Made by a program: the position numbers and the translations under genes. A stretch of DNA of 37,653 nucleotides from Bacteroidales bacterium (lineage in GTDB: Bacteria; Bacteroidota; Bacteroidia; Bacteroidales; Paludibacteraceae), in NCBI GenBank assembly GCA_015061145.1, contig SUXD01000024.1:1-37653 (forward strand), given 5' to 3'. Shown here in pieces: positions 17,404 through 25,187 of this stretch (position 1 is its first letter; each line of letters begins with the position of its first letter). The notes below the pieces were generated by a model. The model was not told the DNA's origin, did no database searches, and saw only the letters and a program-made list of their open reading frames with translations.

Positions 17404-18417
17404 ATGACAAAAACACTTTTAAAATTTGCGAGTATGCTGCTGGCAGCGTCTTTTTGTGTGAATTTCATTTCGTGCAACGACGATGATGAAAAAAATGGAA
17501 AACAAGACGGAGGTGGTGATATTCAATCCTCTGTTGTACCATCAGGAGCATTTTCTGTAGCAGAGTATAAATACGTGAAATTTTCGCCGGGAAACTTGCA
17601 GTATTCTGCCCAAGGAACGCATCGTTGTGCCGATGGGTCAATAAAAAATGGTATATGGCGTTTTGCACCAAACCAGTATGACATGATAGGAAACGATAAC
17701 GAGAATATTTCGTCTTCTTATACAGGTTGGATAGATTTGTTTGGTTGGGGCACGAGTGGTTACCATAATCCAGGCGATAGTTATAATGTTAATTATAATC
17801 CGTATAGTACATCTGCAAGTCGAGTGGACTTTGAGTATAATCATTTCGGTTATGGTCCGTCCTCTATTATGTTAGACGGAGATCTGACAGGTGCAAGCGC
17901 ATACTACGATTGGGGGGTATACAATACTATTGGCGTAGATGATCCTGGTACATGGCGTACACTTTCTCAGTCAGAATGGAAATATTTATTTCGTGTTCGA
18001 CCTAATGCTGAAAATCTTTTCGGAGTGGCCATGGTGAATGGGGTGAACGGTTTGATTCTCTTACCAGATAATTGGATTACCCCTAGTGAGATTTCTTTTA
18101 CCGCAGGTTGTTCTTCTTCTGGCGGTTCTTCTTCTGGCGGTTATTACAAGATGCTTAATAATTATACGCTAAATCAGTGGAAGACAATGGAGGATAATGG
18201 TGCCGTGTTTTTTCCTGCTGCCGGTGAACGAATTGGGAATAATGTGGATTTTGTTGGTTTTTACGGTTATTACTGGTCAACTACGAGATTCAGTGATAAT
18301 GCTTGCTATATCAGTTGTCTTAAATTTGACTCTGGATTAGTGTCTGCAATTTTATATCATGGAGATATTGATTCTCGTTCAGGGATTAGTGTTCGTTTGG
18401 TAAAAGATGTAGAATAA
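17404..18417 (+). CDS. Surface lipoprotein with FISUMP-type (Fibrobacter major paralogous) domain, paralog 1
   Basis: A 337-residue lipoprotein. The signal peptide MLLAASFCVNFISC ends in a lipobox (Cys about 24), followed by NDDDE, matching the Asp-rich export signal of Bacteroides surface lipoproteins. The rest resembles the FISUMP domain: KFSPGNLQYS, FAPNQYDMIG, DLFGWGTSGY, TWRTLSQSEWKYL, ILLPDNW, FFPAAGERIG and YYWSTTRFSDNA. This domain is a frequent beta-rich module in gut and oral Bacteroidetes surface proteins; the ligand is unknown. Residues around 236-245 consist of SSSGG repeated twice, from an exact 15-base tandem repeat (18111-18140). The next gene is a paralog with the same signal peptide. 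Preceded by a clear promoter. Confidence 0.8.
   Translation: MTKTLLKFASMLLAASFCVNFISCNDDDEKNGKQDGGGDIQSSVVPSGAFSVAEYKYVKFSPGNLQYSAQGTHRCADGSIKNGIWRFAPNQYDMIGNDNENISSSYTGWIDLFGWGTSGYHNPGDSYNVNYNPYSTSASRVDFEYNHFGYGPSSIMLDGDLTGASAYYDWGVYNTIGVDDPGTWRTLSQSEWKYLFRVRPNAENLFGVAMVNGVNGLILLPDNWITPSEISFTAGCSSSGGSSSGGYYKMLNNYTLNQWKTMEDNGAVFFPAAGERIGNNVDFVGFYGYYWSTTRFSDNACYISCLKFDSGLVSAILYHGDIDSRSGISVRLVKDVE
17434..17489 (+). repeat. 56-base direct repeat encoding the lipoprotein signal, copy 1
   Basis: Identical over 56 bases to 18481-18536; flanking bases from a few bases before the ATG to this stretch are also nearly identical. It encodes the signal peptide, lipobox and Asp-rich export signal. Downstream the two genes diverge completely. 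Confidence 0.9.
18111..18140 (+). repeat. Exact tandem repeat, two 15-base units
   Basis: Two consecutive copies of TTCTTCTTCTGGCGG inside the lipoprotein gene add SSSGG to a loop. The unit length keeps the reading frame, so copy-number change would only alter loop length. Confidence 0.85.
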
Positions 18418-18450
18418 TTTTTTAGCCTTTATTGTATAACATAAAATACA

Positions 18451-19281
18451 ATGACAAAAAACACTTTTAAATTTGTGAGCATGCTGCTGGCAGCGTCTTT
18501 TTGTGTGAATTTCATTTCGTGCAACGACGATGATGATGAAAAAAAGGAGGATGGAACACATAATGGTTTTGCATACGTGGATTTAGGTTTGCCCAGCGGA
18601 TTGAAATGGGCAATCAGCAATGTAGGGGCTGCCAATCCATGGGATTGCGGCGACTATTTTGCTTGGGGCGAAACTGTGCCTAAAGATATTTATGACTTAT
18701 CTACCTATTTAAATGGAAATATTACAGAATCGAAAGAGTTTGGGACTGATAAAGATTTGTTGCTCGATGTGGTTGATATTTCAGGTTCGGAATATGATGC
18801 TGCAAGAGCCAATATGAAGGGCAAGTGGCGGATACCTAATGGCGCAGAGTTTCGTGAACTGATGAATAATTGCTATTGGGAATGGACCGACGATTATAAT
18901 GGCAAAGGGGTAGCCGGGTGCATAGTTTACAAAGTGAAAGACGCAACAGATAAAGAAAAAATGAAGTGTGCAGACGGTTATGTGTATGGACGGAATGATT
19001 ATGGAAAAATAATCTCCAAGGATGAAAAATACAGGAGTGCACTTGCAGCATCATATTCTCTTGCCGACATACATATATTTTTGCCTGTTACAGGTTTTCG
19101 AGAAGGCAAGGATGAGCTAGAAAAGCAAGGCGGCAATTACTGGTCTTCTTCATTGTCGTTCAATATACTCTTTCTGGATTGTGTGTATTACTTGACTTTC
19201 AATGATGTAGCTGTGGGCGTCTATGATGATTATGGATATCGTTTCGTTGGACATTCTGTCCGTGCTGTGTATTCCGAATAA
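18451..19281 (+). CDS. Surface lipoprotein with FISUMP-type domain, paralog 2
   Basis: A 276-residue lipoprotein sharing with its neighbour a near-identical signal peptide, lipobox (FISC) and Asp-rich signal (NDDDDE). The mature domain is a different FISUMP version: YVDLGLPSGLKWAISNVGA, CGDYFAWGET, KWRIPNGAEFRELMNNC, FLPVTGFREG and GNYWSSSLS. It starts 33 bases after the first paralog and has no separate promoter, so the two are likely cotranscribed and presented on the outer surface. The role is unknown. Its C-terminus SVRAVY is the usual end of the domain. A 15-bp bidirectional terminator follows the gene. Confidence 0.8.
   Translation: MTKNTFKFVSMLLAASFCVNFISCNDDDDEKKEDGTHNGFAYVDLGLPSGLKWAISNVGAANPWDCGDYFAWGETVPKDIYDLSTYLNGNITESKEFGTDKDLLLDVVDISGSEYDAARANMKGKWRIPNGAEFRELMNNCYWEWTDDYNGKGVAGCIVYKVKDATDKEKMKCADGYVYGRNDYGKIISKDEKYRSALAASYSLADIHIFLPVTGFREGKDELEKQGGNYWSSSLSFNILFLDCVYYLTFNDVAVGVYDDYGYRFVGHSVRAVYSE
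18481..18536 (+). repeat. 56-base direct repeat encoding the lipoprotein signal, copy 2
   Basis: See copy 1 at 17434-17489. The one-codon difference (three versus four Asp-type codons) follows directly after the identical stretch. Confidence 0.9.
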
Positions 19282-19305
19282 TCCATAAGCGAAATAAAAA
19301 TAATT

Positions 19306-19347
19306 AAAAAGCCATTTGAAATCCTCTTCAAATGGCTTTTTTGATGG
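19306..19347. terminator. Bidirectional terminator, repeat copy 1
   Basis: AAAAAGCCATTTGAA (19306-19320) pairs perfectly with TTCAAATGGCTTTTT (19327-19341). The A and T runs on either side allow it to act in both directions, ending both the lipoprotein operon (+) and the DUF3791/3990 cassette (-). It is 41 of 42 bases identical to 20355-20396. Confidence 0.85.
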
Positions 19348-19365
19348 TGAGTTACAGTTGTGGGT

Positions 19366-19578
19366 TTATTCGTGTGTTTGAGCTAATTCCATCATCAGTT
19401 CATCCACAATGAACAAATCGCCGAAAGTGTAAAGGTTGTCGTTTTCGTCGTGCAAGCGTTTGCATACATCTGATGTGTAAAAAATATCTAAAGCTTTCAG
19501 TGGCGAAATTTTTAACTTCTCCGAGAGCAAAATGACAATTCTGCCAATCTTATGCCACATTAGTAAATCGCTTAACAT
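19366..19578 (-). CDS. DUF3791-like small protein (downstream copy)
   Basis: A 70-residue protein starting MLSDLLMWHKIGRIVILLSE. I chose this start (ATG 19576-19578) over a longer one, because it matches the length of DUF3791 proteins and overlaps the DUF3990 stop by seven bases. The sequence KLKISPLKALDIFYTSDVCKRL followed by a short acidic stretch and IVDELMMEL is the pattern of DUF3791, helical proteins that occur beside DUF3990. It shares the helix pattern, but little identity, with the upstream small gene. It is probably a partner or neutraliser of the DUF3990 protein; that is inference. The gene ends before the terminator copy at 19306. Confidence 0.65.
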   Translation of the reverse strand: MLSDLLMWHKIGRIVILLSEKLKISPLKALDIFYTSDVCKRLHDENDNLYTFGDLFIVDELMMELAQTHE

Positions 19579-20054
19579 AGTTCTGCCGATATGAATGATA
19601 AATGTTTTTCTATGATGTCTTGGTTTGTGATACAAAGTTGATTGTTTGGCTGATGCTTTGACAACTCGCCAAGAGCGCCTTCTAATGTAATGTTGCCAAT
19701 AATGTATGATTCTACGGTATCAATAACTCTGTCGTTGGCGACTCCGCCCTCTATCAAATCGAATTTTTGCCAATCGGAGCCTCCTTTCCTGTTTGAGATA
19801 ATGAATTTAAGCCAATCTTCATCGTAAGAATCGAATTTTTTGTATCTGAATTCTTTCTGTATAATTTCAATATCAAGGTCATAAACATTAAGATAAGCTT
19901 GTTTGTTTTCTCTGAAAGCAATTTGTTTTGCCCATCTTGTTACCTGATCTTTGATGTTGGTGATATAAAATCCCATACCAAAATCAAGATTTCGGCGTCC
20001 AATTCCTATTAGAGGCTCTGTTACTATATTTATTGAACCGTGATAAACTATCAT
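19572..20054 (-). CDS. DUF3990 protein, ADP-ribosyltransferase-like (possible toxin)
   Basis: A 160-residue cytoplasmic protein. The N-terminus MIVYHGS with His5, and LDFGMGFYITNIKDQVTRWA with Gly28-Phe29-Tyr30-x-Thr32, give the H...GFY.T...WA pattern seen in several ADP-ribosyltransferase-like families. A candidate C-terminal acidic residue lies in QKFDLIEGGVANDRV but is not certain. DUF3990 genes usually sit with DUF3791 genes, as here. The start overlaps the upstream stop (four-base ATGA), and the stop overlaps the next ATG, so the three genes are translationally coupled. NAD-dependent modification of a target is inferred from the fold pattern only. Composition is AT-rich compared with neighbouring operons, which suggests transfer. 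Confidence 0.7.
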   Translation of the reverse strand: MIVYHGSINIVTEPLIGIGRRNLDFGMGFYITNIKDQVTRWAKQIAFRENKQAYLNVYDLDIEIIQKEFRYKKFDSYDEDWLKFIISNRKGGSDWQKFDLIEGGVANDRVIDTVESYIIGNITLEGALGELSKHQPNNQLCITNQDIIEKHLSFISAELC

Positions 20055-20293
20055 TTTTTTTCGCTGTTTTTTCTCACCTCCAGTGCACGAATGATGTCAT
20101 CGGTGACATGCTCTCGGCTTTGGGTGTGCAGTGTGTCGTAAAAATCCCAAATATAATTTTCCAGCAAACTGGTCTTTTTCAACTGCAGGTATATCTCTGT
20201 GGCGGAACATCCCATACGGCGTGCCACAGATTCTATGCACGATGAAGCGAAAGTTGTTTTCAATTCGTTGTCGGTATGTGGTATGTCGTTCAT
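20051..20293 (-). CDS. DUF3791-like small protein (upstream copy)
   Basis: An 80-residue protein. The sequence CIESVARRMGCSATEIYLQL, KKTSLLENYIWDFYDTLHTQ and VTDDIIRALEVRK is the DUF3791 layout: an N-terminal helix, the A.R....S..E.Y..L segment, L..YI.D.YD.LHTQ, then an acidic helix. It starts the three-gene cassette; a TATTTTTG element is present on the minus strand at 20311-20318. In a toxin-antitoxin-like arrangement, the first gene is often the protective one, but nothing here shows which small protein acts. The stop overlaps the DUF3990 start. Confidence 0.7.
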   Translation of the reverse strand: MNDIPHTDNELKTTFASSCIESVARRMGCSATEIYLQLKKTSLLENYIWDFYDTLHTQSREHVTDDIIRALEVRKNSEKK

Positions 20294-20310
20294 TTTTTAG
20301 TCGTTTTTTG

Positions 20311-20318
20311 CAAAAATA
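20311..20318 (-). promoter_or_regulatory. -7 element of the DUF3791/3990 cassette
   Basis: On the minus strand TATTTTTG, an exact TAnnTTTG match, 18 bases before the first ATG. The -33 region is weak. Confidence 0.5.
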
Positions 20319-20354
20319 GAATGTTTTTCTTTAATTCTGAAAAATTCCCGATAA

Positions 20355-20396
20355 AAAAGCCATTTGAAATCGTCTTCAAATGGCTTTTTTGATGGG
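20355..20396. terminator. Bidirectional terminator, repeat copy 2
   Basis: AAAAAGCCATTTGAA and TTCAAATGGCTTTTT arms around a six-base loop, as in copy 1 at 19306-19347 with one base different in the loop. No gene ends here on either strand, so it appears out of place and marks the other border of the cassette. The remainder of 20294-20620 holds no gene: only this hairpin, the cassette promoter and repeat copy B. Confidence 0.75.
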
Positions 20397-20507
20397 AAGT
20401 AGTTATTCATTATTAATCGTTAATTTGAAACGGGCATTCCATAAGAATGCACCGATATTGATTTGTGAAACGCTTACGGCGATATTTTAATGCGGAATGA
20501 AAATTGA

Positions 20508-20615
20508 CGCAGACTCTGACTCAGAAAATGGACTTTGACATTGACACAATTTTCAACTCAACAATACATCATACATAAATACATTATACATTGTACAACG
20601 TACAACGTACGTCAG
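20508..20615. repeat. Low-complexity intergenic repeat tract, copy B
   Basis: It starts with GACTTTGACATTGACA-type phrases, passes through CAACTCAAC and then contains a 29-base stretch (20563-20591) found exactly at 37132-37160 and, with one changed base, at 37226-37254. Copies of ACAACGTAC follow. It is noncoding. Confidence 0.8.
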
Positions 20616-20620
20616 ACCAC

Positions 20621-22942
20621 TCATTTCTTGCTTTTGTGGTGGTAGCCGTAGCTGTAGCCGTAGCCCGATTTGCGTGCCGAAGTGCCGTTGAGCAATACGC
20701 ACAGGTGGTCCACCTTTTTCTCCTCGTTCAGCTTGTTGATGTAGGTGATGTACGATTTTTCCGAATAGTTCTGTTTGCATACATACACTACCAGGTCGGC
20801 GTACTTCTGTATGAGCAGGGTGTCGGTCACTACGCCGATAGGAGCGGAGTCCACAAAAATGTAGTCGTATTCCTTGCGCAGATAGTCGAACAGTTGCGCC
20901 AGACGGTCGCTCAGCAGCAGTTCCGACGGGTTAGGCGGAATGGTGCCTGATGTGATGATGTGCAGATTCGGGCTCACATTCGATTCTTTGATGATGTCTT
21001 GTTCGGAAATGGTGTTGTCGGTGATGTAGTTCGTTACGCCCATCTTGTTGCTGATGTTGAGGTAGGTGCCCACTTTGGGGTTGCGCACATCGAGTCCCAC
21101 CAGCGCCACTTTCTTGTCGAGCAGCGAGAACGATGCCGCGATATTCAGAGCGTTGAATGTTTTTCCTTCGCCGCTGATAGTTGAGGTGAGCAGAATCACT
21201 TTTTTGTTGTTCACCAGCATGAATGACAGGTTCGTTCGCACGATTCTGAACATTTCAGCAATCACATTGTTGGAGTTGATGACGATGCGGTCGTCGCCTT
21301 CTTTTGACGGGTATTCGCAAATTTCGCCGATGAACGGGATGTCTTTGCTCAGTTTCTTCTCCAGCTCGGCGCGGTTTTCTATTTTGTCGTTGAAATAGAC
21401 CATCAGCGCAAAGATGCAGAGCGGAATGCCCAGTCCGAGCAGAAACGCAATGGACAATATCATTTTTTTGGAGTAGGAGACAGGTCTCAGCGACGAAGCT
21501 GCCTTGTCAATTGTGCGCGATATTGGTGCCGTGATAGAGAGCGAAATGGCCGATTCTTCGCGTTTCTGCAACAGGAACACATACAGCGTTTCTTTGATTT
21601 GCTGCAGTCGTTTTATCTCCATGTATTCTTTTTCTTTCGTCGGTATTCCCTTTATTTCCGAAAGATACTCGTCATATTTCCGTTTGATGCTTCGGCGCGA
21701 AATCTCTATGCTTGCTTTTATATTGCTGATGCTTTTCAGAATGGCCTCTTTGCCGTTTTCCAATTCTGTTTCGTATTGCTTCAGCACGGGGTTCTCCATA
21801 TTCGAGAATTGCAGCGTTCGTTGGCGGAGCAGGGCTGTCTCGTTGTATTTTATGATCTGGTCCACCAGCGCTTTGTCCGAAATGCCGAGGTTGGCGGGTA
21901 TCAGGTTGTGGTTTTGTTTTTCGTCTTTCAAATAGTCTTCGACAAACGACACAAGTCCGAGTTGTGTCTCAATCTCGAGCAGCTGTTTCTCGTATTCCCC
22001 CGAAGTGGAAATGAGCAGTTCGGCCTGCGAGTCGATGTCGGTGATGTTGTTTGCCTTTTTGTATTGCTCCACATTCGATTCTACATCGCTCAGCTCGTTT
22101 TCGAGTATGTTCAATCGGCTTTCGGTGAATTCGAGCATACTCTTGTGTTTTATGCTCTTGTAGATGATGTCGTCGGCATTGTAAAGCTCTATCACCTTGT
22201 TGATGACATCGATGCCTCTCTGCGGAATGATGTCTTTGAGTTTCAGCATGATGATGTGCGACCCTTTATTTATCACATTCACATCCAGCGCTTTCTGATA
22301 GTCGAGAGCGATTGATGAGATGTTGTGTATCATTATCTCGTATTCATAACTTTCGGGCAGCGTACTGTTCAGGTTGTATGTCAGTTCGCCGAATCTTGAG
22401 CTGATGGTGCATGGAAAGACGAGATTCTCTTGTGTGTCGCACAGGTTGTCCCTTTCGTCGTATATTTCTATTTTCGCTTTGCCGTTATTTTCGCTCACGA
22501 CAGTGCGTATTGAGTATTTCACGGTGTCGGGGAGGCTGCTCTCGCACGTGAGCGTTATCGGGCAGTCTTTGTATAGGCTTTTGGAGATGAAAGGCTTTGT
22601 GTCGCGGTATGAAATGTATAGTTTCAGGTCTCTTACCATGTTCTCCAGCAACGACCGCGAGGTGATGATATCGATGTTGTCTTCGGTCTCCATGTCCGAC
22701 TTTGAGATGAACGAGGTGGCCGTCATCTGACTGAAGAAATTCTCCATTCGGTTGCTTTCGTCGTCTTTTATCAGGATCTTGGCGGATATGGAGTATGACG
22801 GTGCGTTTATCTTGATGAAGCAAAAGGCGATGACGAGGCAGAACAAAATGGAAAAGACAATCCATTTCCAGTTTTTGCGTGCTAACTCGAAAAATTGTGA
22901 GAAGTCGATGAATTCGTTTTCTTCCTGTTCTTTGTTGTTCAT
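20621..22942 (-). CDS. wzc: Polysaccharide co-polymerase/tyrosine autokinase (Wzc-like)
   Basis: A 773-residue inner-membrane protein that regulates capsule or exopolysaccharide chain length. An N-terminal Wzz domain begins after one membrane helix (WIVFSILFCLVIAFCFI, about 33-49), followed by a long coiled-coil periplasmic region (about 270-430) and a second membrane helix (ILSIAFLLGLGIPLCIFALM, about 500). The cytoplasmic BY-kinase has Walker A SGEGKT, Walker A' ALVGLDVRNPK and Walker B YIFVDSAP. The C-terminal tyrosine cluster YGYSYGY is the autophosphorylation tail. The gene follows wza after 12 bases and closes this operon. No phosphatase, flippase or polymerase gene is adjacent. Confidence 0.93.
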   Translation of the reverse strand: MNNKEQEENEFIDFSQFFELARKNWKWIVFSILFCLVIAFCFIKINAPSYSISAKILIKDDESNRMENFFSQMTATSFISKSDMETEDNIDIITSRSLLENMVRDLKLYISYRDTKPFISKSLYKDCPITLTCESSLPDTVKYSIRTVVSENNGKAKIEIYDERDNLCDTQENLVFPCTISSRFGELTYNLNSTLPESYEYEIMIHNISSIALDYQKALDVNVINKGSHIIMLKLKDIIPQRGIDVINKVIELYNADDIIYKSIKHKSMLEFTESRLNILENELSDVESNVEQYKKANNITDIDSQAELLISTSGEYEKQLLEIETQLGLVSFVEDYLKDEKQNHNLIPANLGISDKALVDQIIKYNETALLRQRTLQFSNMENPVLKQYETELENGKEAILKSISNIKASIEISRRSIKRKYDEYLSEIKGIPTKEKEYMEIKRLQQIKETLYVFLLQKREESAISLSITAPISRTIDKAASSLRPVSYSKKMILSIAFLLGLGIPLCIFALMVYFNDKIENRAELEKKLSKDIPFIGEICEYPSKEGDDRIVINSNNVIAEMFRIVRTNLSFMLVNNKKVILLTSTISGEGKTFNALNIAASFSLLDKKVALVGLDVRNPKVGTYLNISNKMGVTNYITDNTISEQDIIKESNVSPNLHIITSGTIPPNPSELLLSDRLAQLFDYLRKEYDYIFVDSAPIGVVTDTLLIQKYADLVVYVCKQNYSEKSYITYINKLNEEKKVDHLCVLLNGTSARKSGYGYSYGYHHKSKK

Positions 22943-22954
22943 GTCGGACAGATG

Positions 22955-23746
22955 TTATTTGGTCAGTGTGTAAATGAGTGTGGCTGCCGAGATGGCAGTA
23001 GAGATGGCCGAAATCAGAATAGAGAGATTCGGACTGTATCGCGATTCGCGCGATTTTGTTCTGTTTGGCTCTACATATATCACATCGTTCTGTTGCAGAT
23101 AGTAATAAGGAGAGTCGAAAAGTGCTTTTTTTGTCAGGTCTATTCTGTATGCCGTCTTGTTGCCTTTCCCGTCGATGCGGAAAAGCAGCACGCTGTTTCG
23201 TTTGCCGTAAATGGTGAGGTCGCCGGCCATGGCCAAAGCATCGAGAATGGTCACGCGCTCGTTCTCAATCTTGAACTGACCGGGTTTGTTTACTTCGCCC
23301 AGCACCGAAATCTGGAAGTTGATGACATTGATATTTACAATCGGGTCTTTCAGGTAGTTCGACAGCAATTCCTGCAAGTGGATGACGGCTTCGTTTTTCG
23401 TCTTGCCGCCTACATTCACTTCGCCCAATACGGGGAATTGTATGTTGCCGTTTTTGTCCACCAAATAACTTTGCAGGGTGTTTTGTGTGGATATTTTGTC
23501 GGAACCAGGAGAGGTGTACGAGGTAAGCGGCAGGTTGAATGGAGCCGAAGAAATGGGGTCCAGTGTCGAAACGAGAATGGTCAGCATGTCGTTCGGACAA
23601 ATGGTTGTTTCGGCAAGTGCGGGCTTGGCGCCGATGCCTTGCTCCGCAATATCCTGAAAGTAAGGAATTTCTTTCTGTACATGACAAGAGGTGAGCACTG
23701 CCGCAAATGCGCAAAACAGACATATCTTTATTTTGTTCATGGTCAT
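22955..23746 (-). CDS. wza: Polysaccharide export outer-membrane lipoprotein (Wza-like)
   Basis: A 263-residue lipoprotein with lipobox LTSC (Cys about 21). The Poly_export domain begins around ICPNDMLTILVSTLDP, and SLBB-type segments follow (QFPVLGEVNVGG, ISVLGEVNKPGQF). The C-terminal hydrophobic helix SILISAISTAISAATLIYTL could anchor or cross the outer membrane. Two in-frame ATGs (23746 and 23740) are both possible. In the Wza system it forms the outer-membrane channel that works with the Wzc-like kinase encoded 12 bases downstream. A TATTTTTG element lies on the minus strand at 23773-23780. Confidence 0.9.
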   Translation of the reverse strand: MTMNKIKICLFCAFAAVLTSCHVQKEIPYFQDIAEQGIGAKPALAETTICPNDMLTILVSTLDPISSAPFNLPLTSYTSPGSDKISTQNTLQSYLVDKNGNIQFPVLGEVNVGGKTKNEAVIHLQELLSNYLKDPIVNINVINFQISVLGEVNKPGQFKIENERVTILDALAMAGDLTIYGKRNSVLLFRIDGKGNKTAYRIDLTKKALFDSPYYYLQQNDVIYVEPNRTKSRESRYSPNLSILISAISTAISAATLIYTLTK

Positions 23747-23772
23747 CGTCTATTGAATTTTGATGTAAAATG

Positions 23773-23780
23773 CAAAAATA
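23773..23780 (-). promoter_or_regulatory. -7 element of wza-wzc
   Basis: On the minus strand TATTTTTG, an exact TAnnTTTG match, 27 bases before the first ATG of wza, and separate from the upstream plug gene. Confidence 0.45.
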
Positions 23781-23800
23781 ATGTTTTTTTGACAAAAAAA

Positions 23801-25054
23801 CTAATTGCGTACTATTTTGTACCCTACTAGTTGGTCGAATCGTCCTTGTATAGGGCGATAGTACACAAAAATCTCGTATTCGTTTTCGGTCTGCCAGAAA
23901 CTGCCTTCGAAAGGGAGGCAGCTTCCTTGCTGTTCGCCTTTTTTCTTCAGCAGGTAAAGGTAATTGTATCCTCCCTGTTTGAGCAGGAATGATGCGCGGT
24001 ATCCGTTTAGCGCGGCGTCGTATTCCATTTCGTTGTCGTGGTTCAGCAGCTGCTGGTCGAAATCGCCGGCCACAAAGAGCCTGCTGTCGAAAAACGGTGT
24101 TTCGGCCGGCAAAAAGAAATGCACCCAATAGTAATCGGCTTCGGTCTGGTCGTCGTATGCGTTGCGCTGCAGGTTGATGATGAATTTCCCGTCGGCATCG
24201 GTGTAATAGTCGTATTTCGTTGTGCGCGGATGCGCATCGAGCATTTCTACATGAAACATGCCGCCAGTGAGCAGTATATCTTTCACGTCAAAATCTTTTA
24301 CATATCTGTTCGAGATGTCGAGAATGCGGTATTCGTTGCCGGCTTCAAAAATGCATTCGCGGCTGTTGGCGTACGACACTTTTCCTGAAAATAGGGCGGT
24401 GGGCTTGATGCCGAACGCTTCGTTGTCGGTGCGTCCGTTCTGTCTGATGACGGTTTTCAAGTCGCTGGCGGGATTCAGTATGTTCATTCTGTCAGTAGTT
24501 ACCTCAAAATCGATTTGCTGGTGCTTCCCTACAAGGTCGATATCGGTGTTTGCGCGTATGTTGGCGTTGATGCCGGTGCGCATGTCCACCAGATGGCAAC
24601 GCGTTTGCAGCAGTATCTTGTCTGGGTCGGAATCTTCGTAAATGCGAATTAGAAAATTGCCCGAGACAATGGGGCGCATTTCTTCGTTCGGGAAACGGAA
24701 CTGGTAATGTGTGTATGCCACATATGTGTTCACAGAAGTCTCGTAATCAGTTATTTCGGCGTATTCAGCTCCATCGATATACTCGAATCTCGAAAGGTTG
24801 TCGATGCTCCAGTCGGCATTGCAGTGCACAGCGGTGTACGACAGGTTTCGCATGTCGTGCGATAATTCGTCGAAACTGATGGTCAGATAGTCGTCCGCAT
24901 TGCTCATGTCCAGCACAGGGTGATTGTATCTCGAGGTCAGGTTTTTTACTTCGAGCGTCTTGAAGTGCGGGTCAAAAATTTGCGTGTACTGCGTTTGTGC
25001 GCTGATGATGAGGCAGCAGCAAAGCAATATGCAGACAGTAAACGTTTTTCTCAT
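23801..25054 (-). CDS. Type IX secretion system Plug-domain protein (DUF5103)
   Basis: A 417-residue exported protein; signal peptide TFTVCILLCCCLIISAQ. ATG 25052-25054 is chosen because a longer start would put 17 charged residues before the signal peptide. The family (formerly DUF5103) includes the Plug subunit seen blocking the SprA translocon of the T9SS in Flavobacterium. Typical features are YHCNADWSIDNLSRFEYIDG-like strands (here VHCNADWSIDNLSRFEY), HYQFRFPNEEMRPIVSGNFL, a central beta-sandwich, and a C-terminal region with GCLPFEGSFWQTENEYEIFVYY-like sequence. It fits the T9SS-sorted protease in this window. A near-consensus TATCTTCG (25086-25093, minus) lies upstream, back to back with the nqr operon. 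Confidence 0.85.
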   Translation of the reverse strand: MRKTFTVCILLCCCLIISAQTQYTQIFDPHFKTLEVKNLTSRYNHPVLDMSNADDYLTISFDELSHDMRNLSYTAVHCNADWSIDNLSRFEYIDGAEYAEITDYETSVNTYVAYTHYQFRFPNEEMRPIVSGNFLIRIYEDSDPDKILLQTRCHLVDMRTGINANIRANTDIDLVGKHQQIDFEVTTDRMNILNPASDLKTVIRQNGRTDNEAFGIKPTALFSGKVSYANSRECIFEAGNEYRILDISNRYVKDFDVKDILLTGGMFHVEMLDAHPRTTKYDYYTDADGKFIINLQRNAYDDQTEADYYWVHFFLPAETPFFDSRLFVAGDFDQQLLNHDNEMEYDAALNGYRASFLLKQGGYNYLYLLKKKGEQQGSCLPFEGSFWQTENEYEIFVYYRPIQGRFDQLVGYKIVRN

Positions 25055-25187
25055 TTTTGTCGATGTTAGAAAACTTCTCAGCGTACGAAGATACGAAAAA
25101 CACAAAAAAATACAAATGTATATAGGCAGATAACGAAAAAAATTGTAATTTCGTGCGTTTTTTTGTGAGTATTTTTTTTAATTAGAT

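Noticed and set aside
17404-19281. CRISPR-like or phase-variation locus at the repeated lipoprotein segments
   Set aside because: Only two long direct repeats are present and both are coding. There are no spacers, invertible promoters or recombinase genes nearby.
25055-25105. Longer N-terminus for the Plug-domain protein
   Set aside because: The added 17 residues precede a normal signal peptide and overlap the promoter-like region; ATG 25054 is the sensible start.
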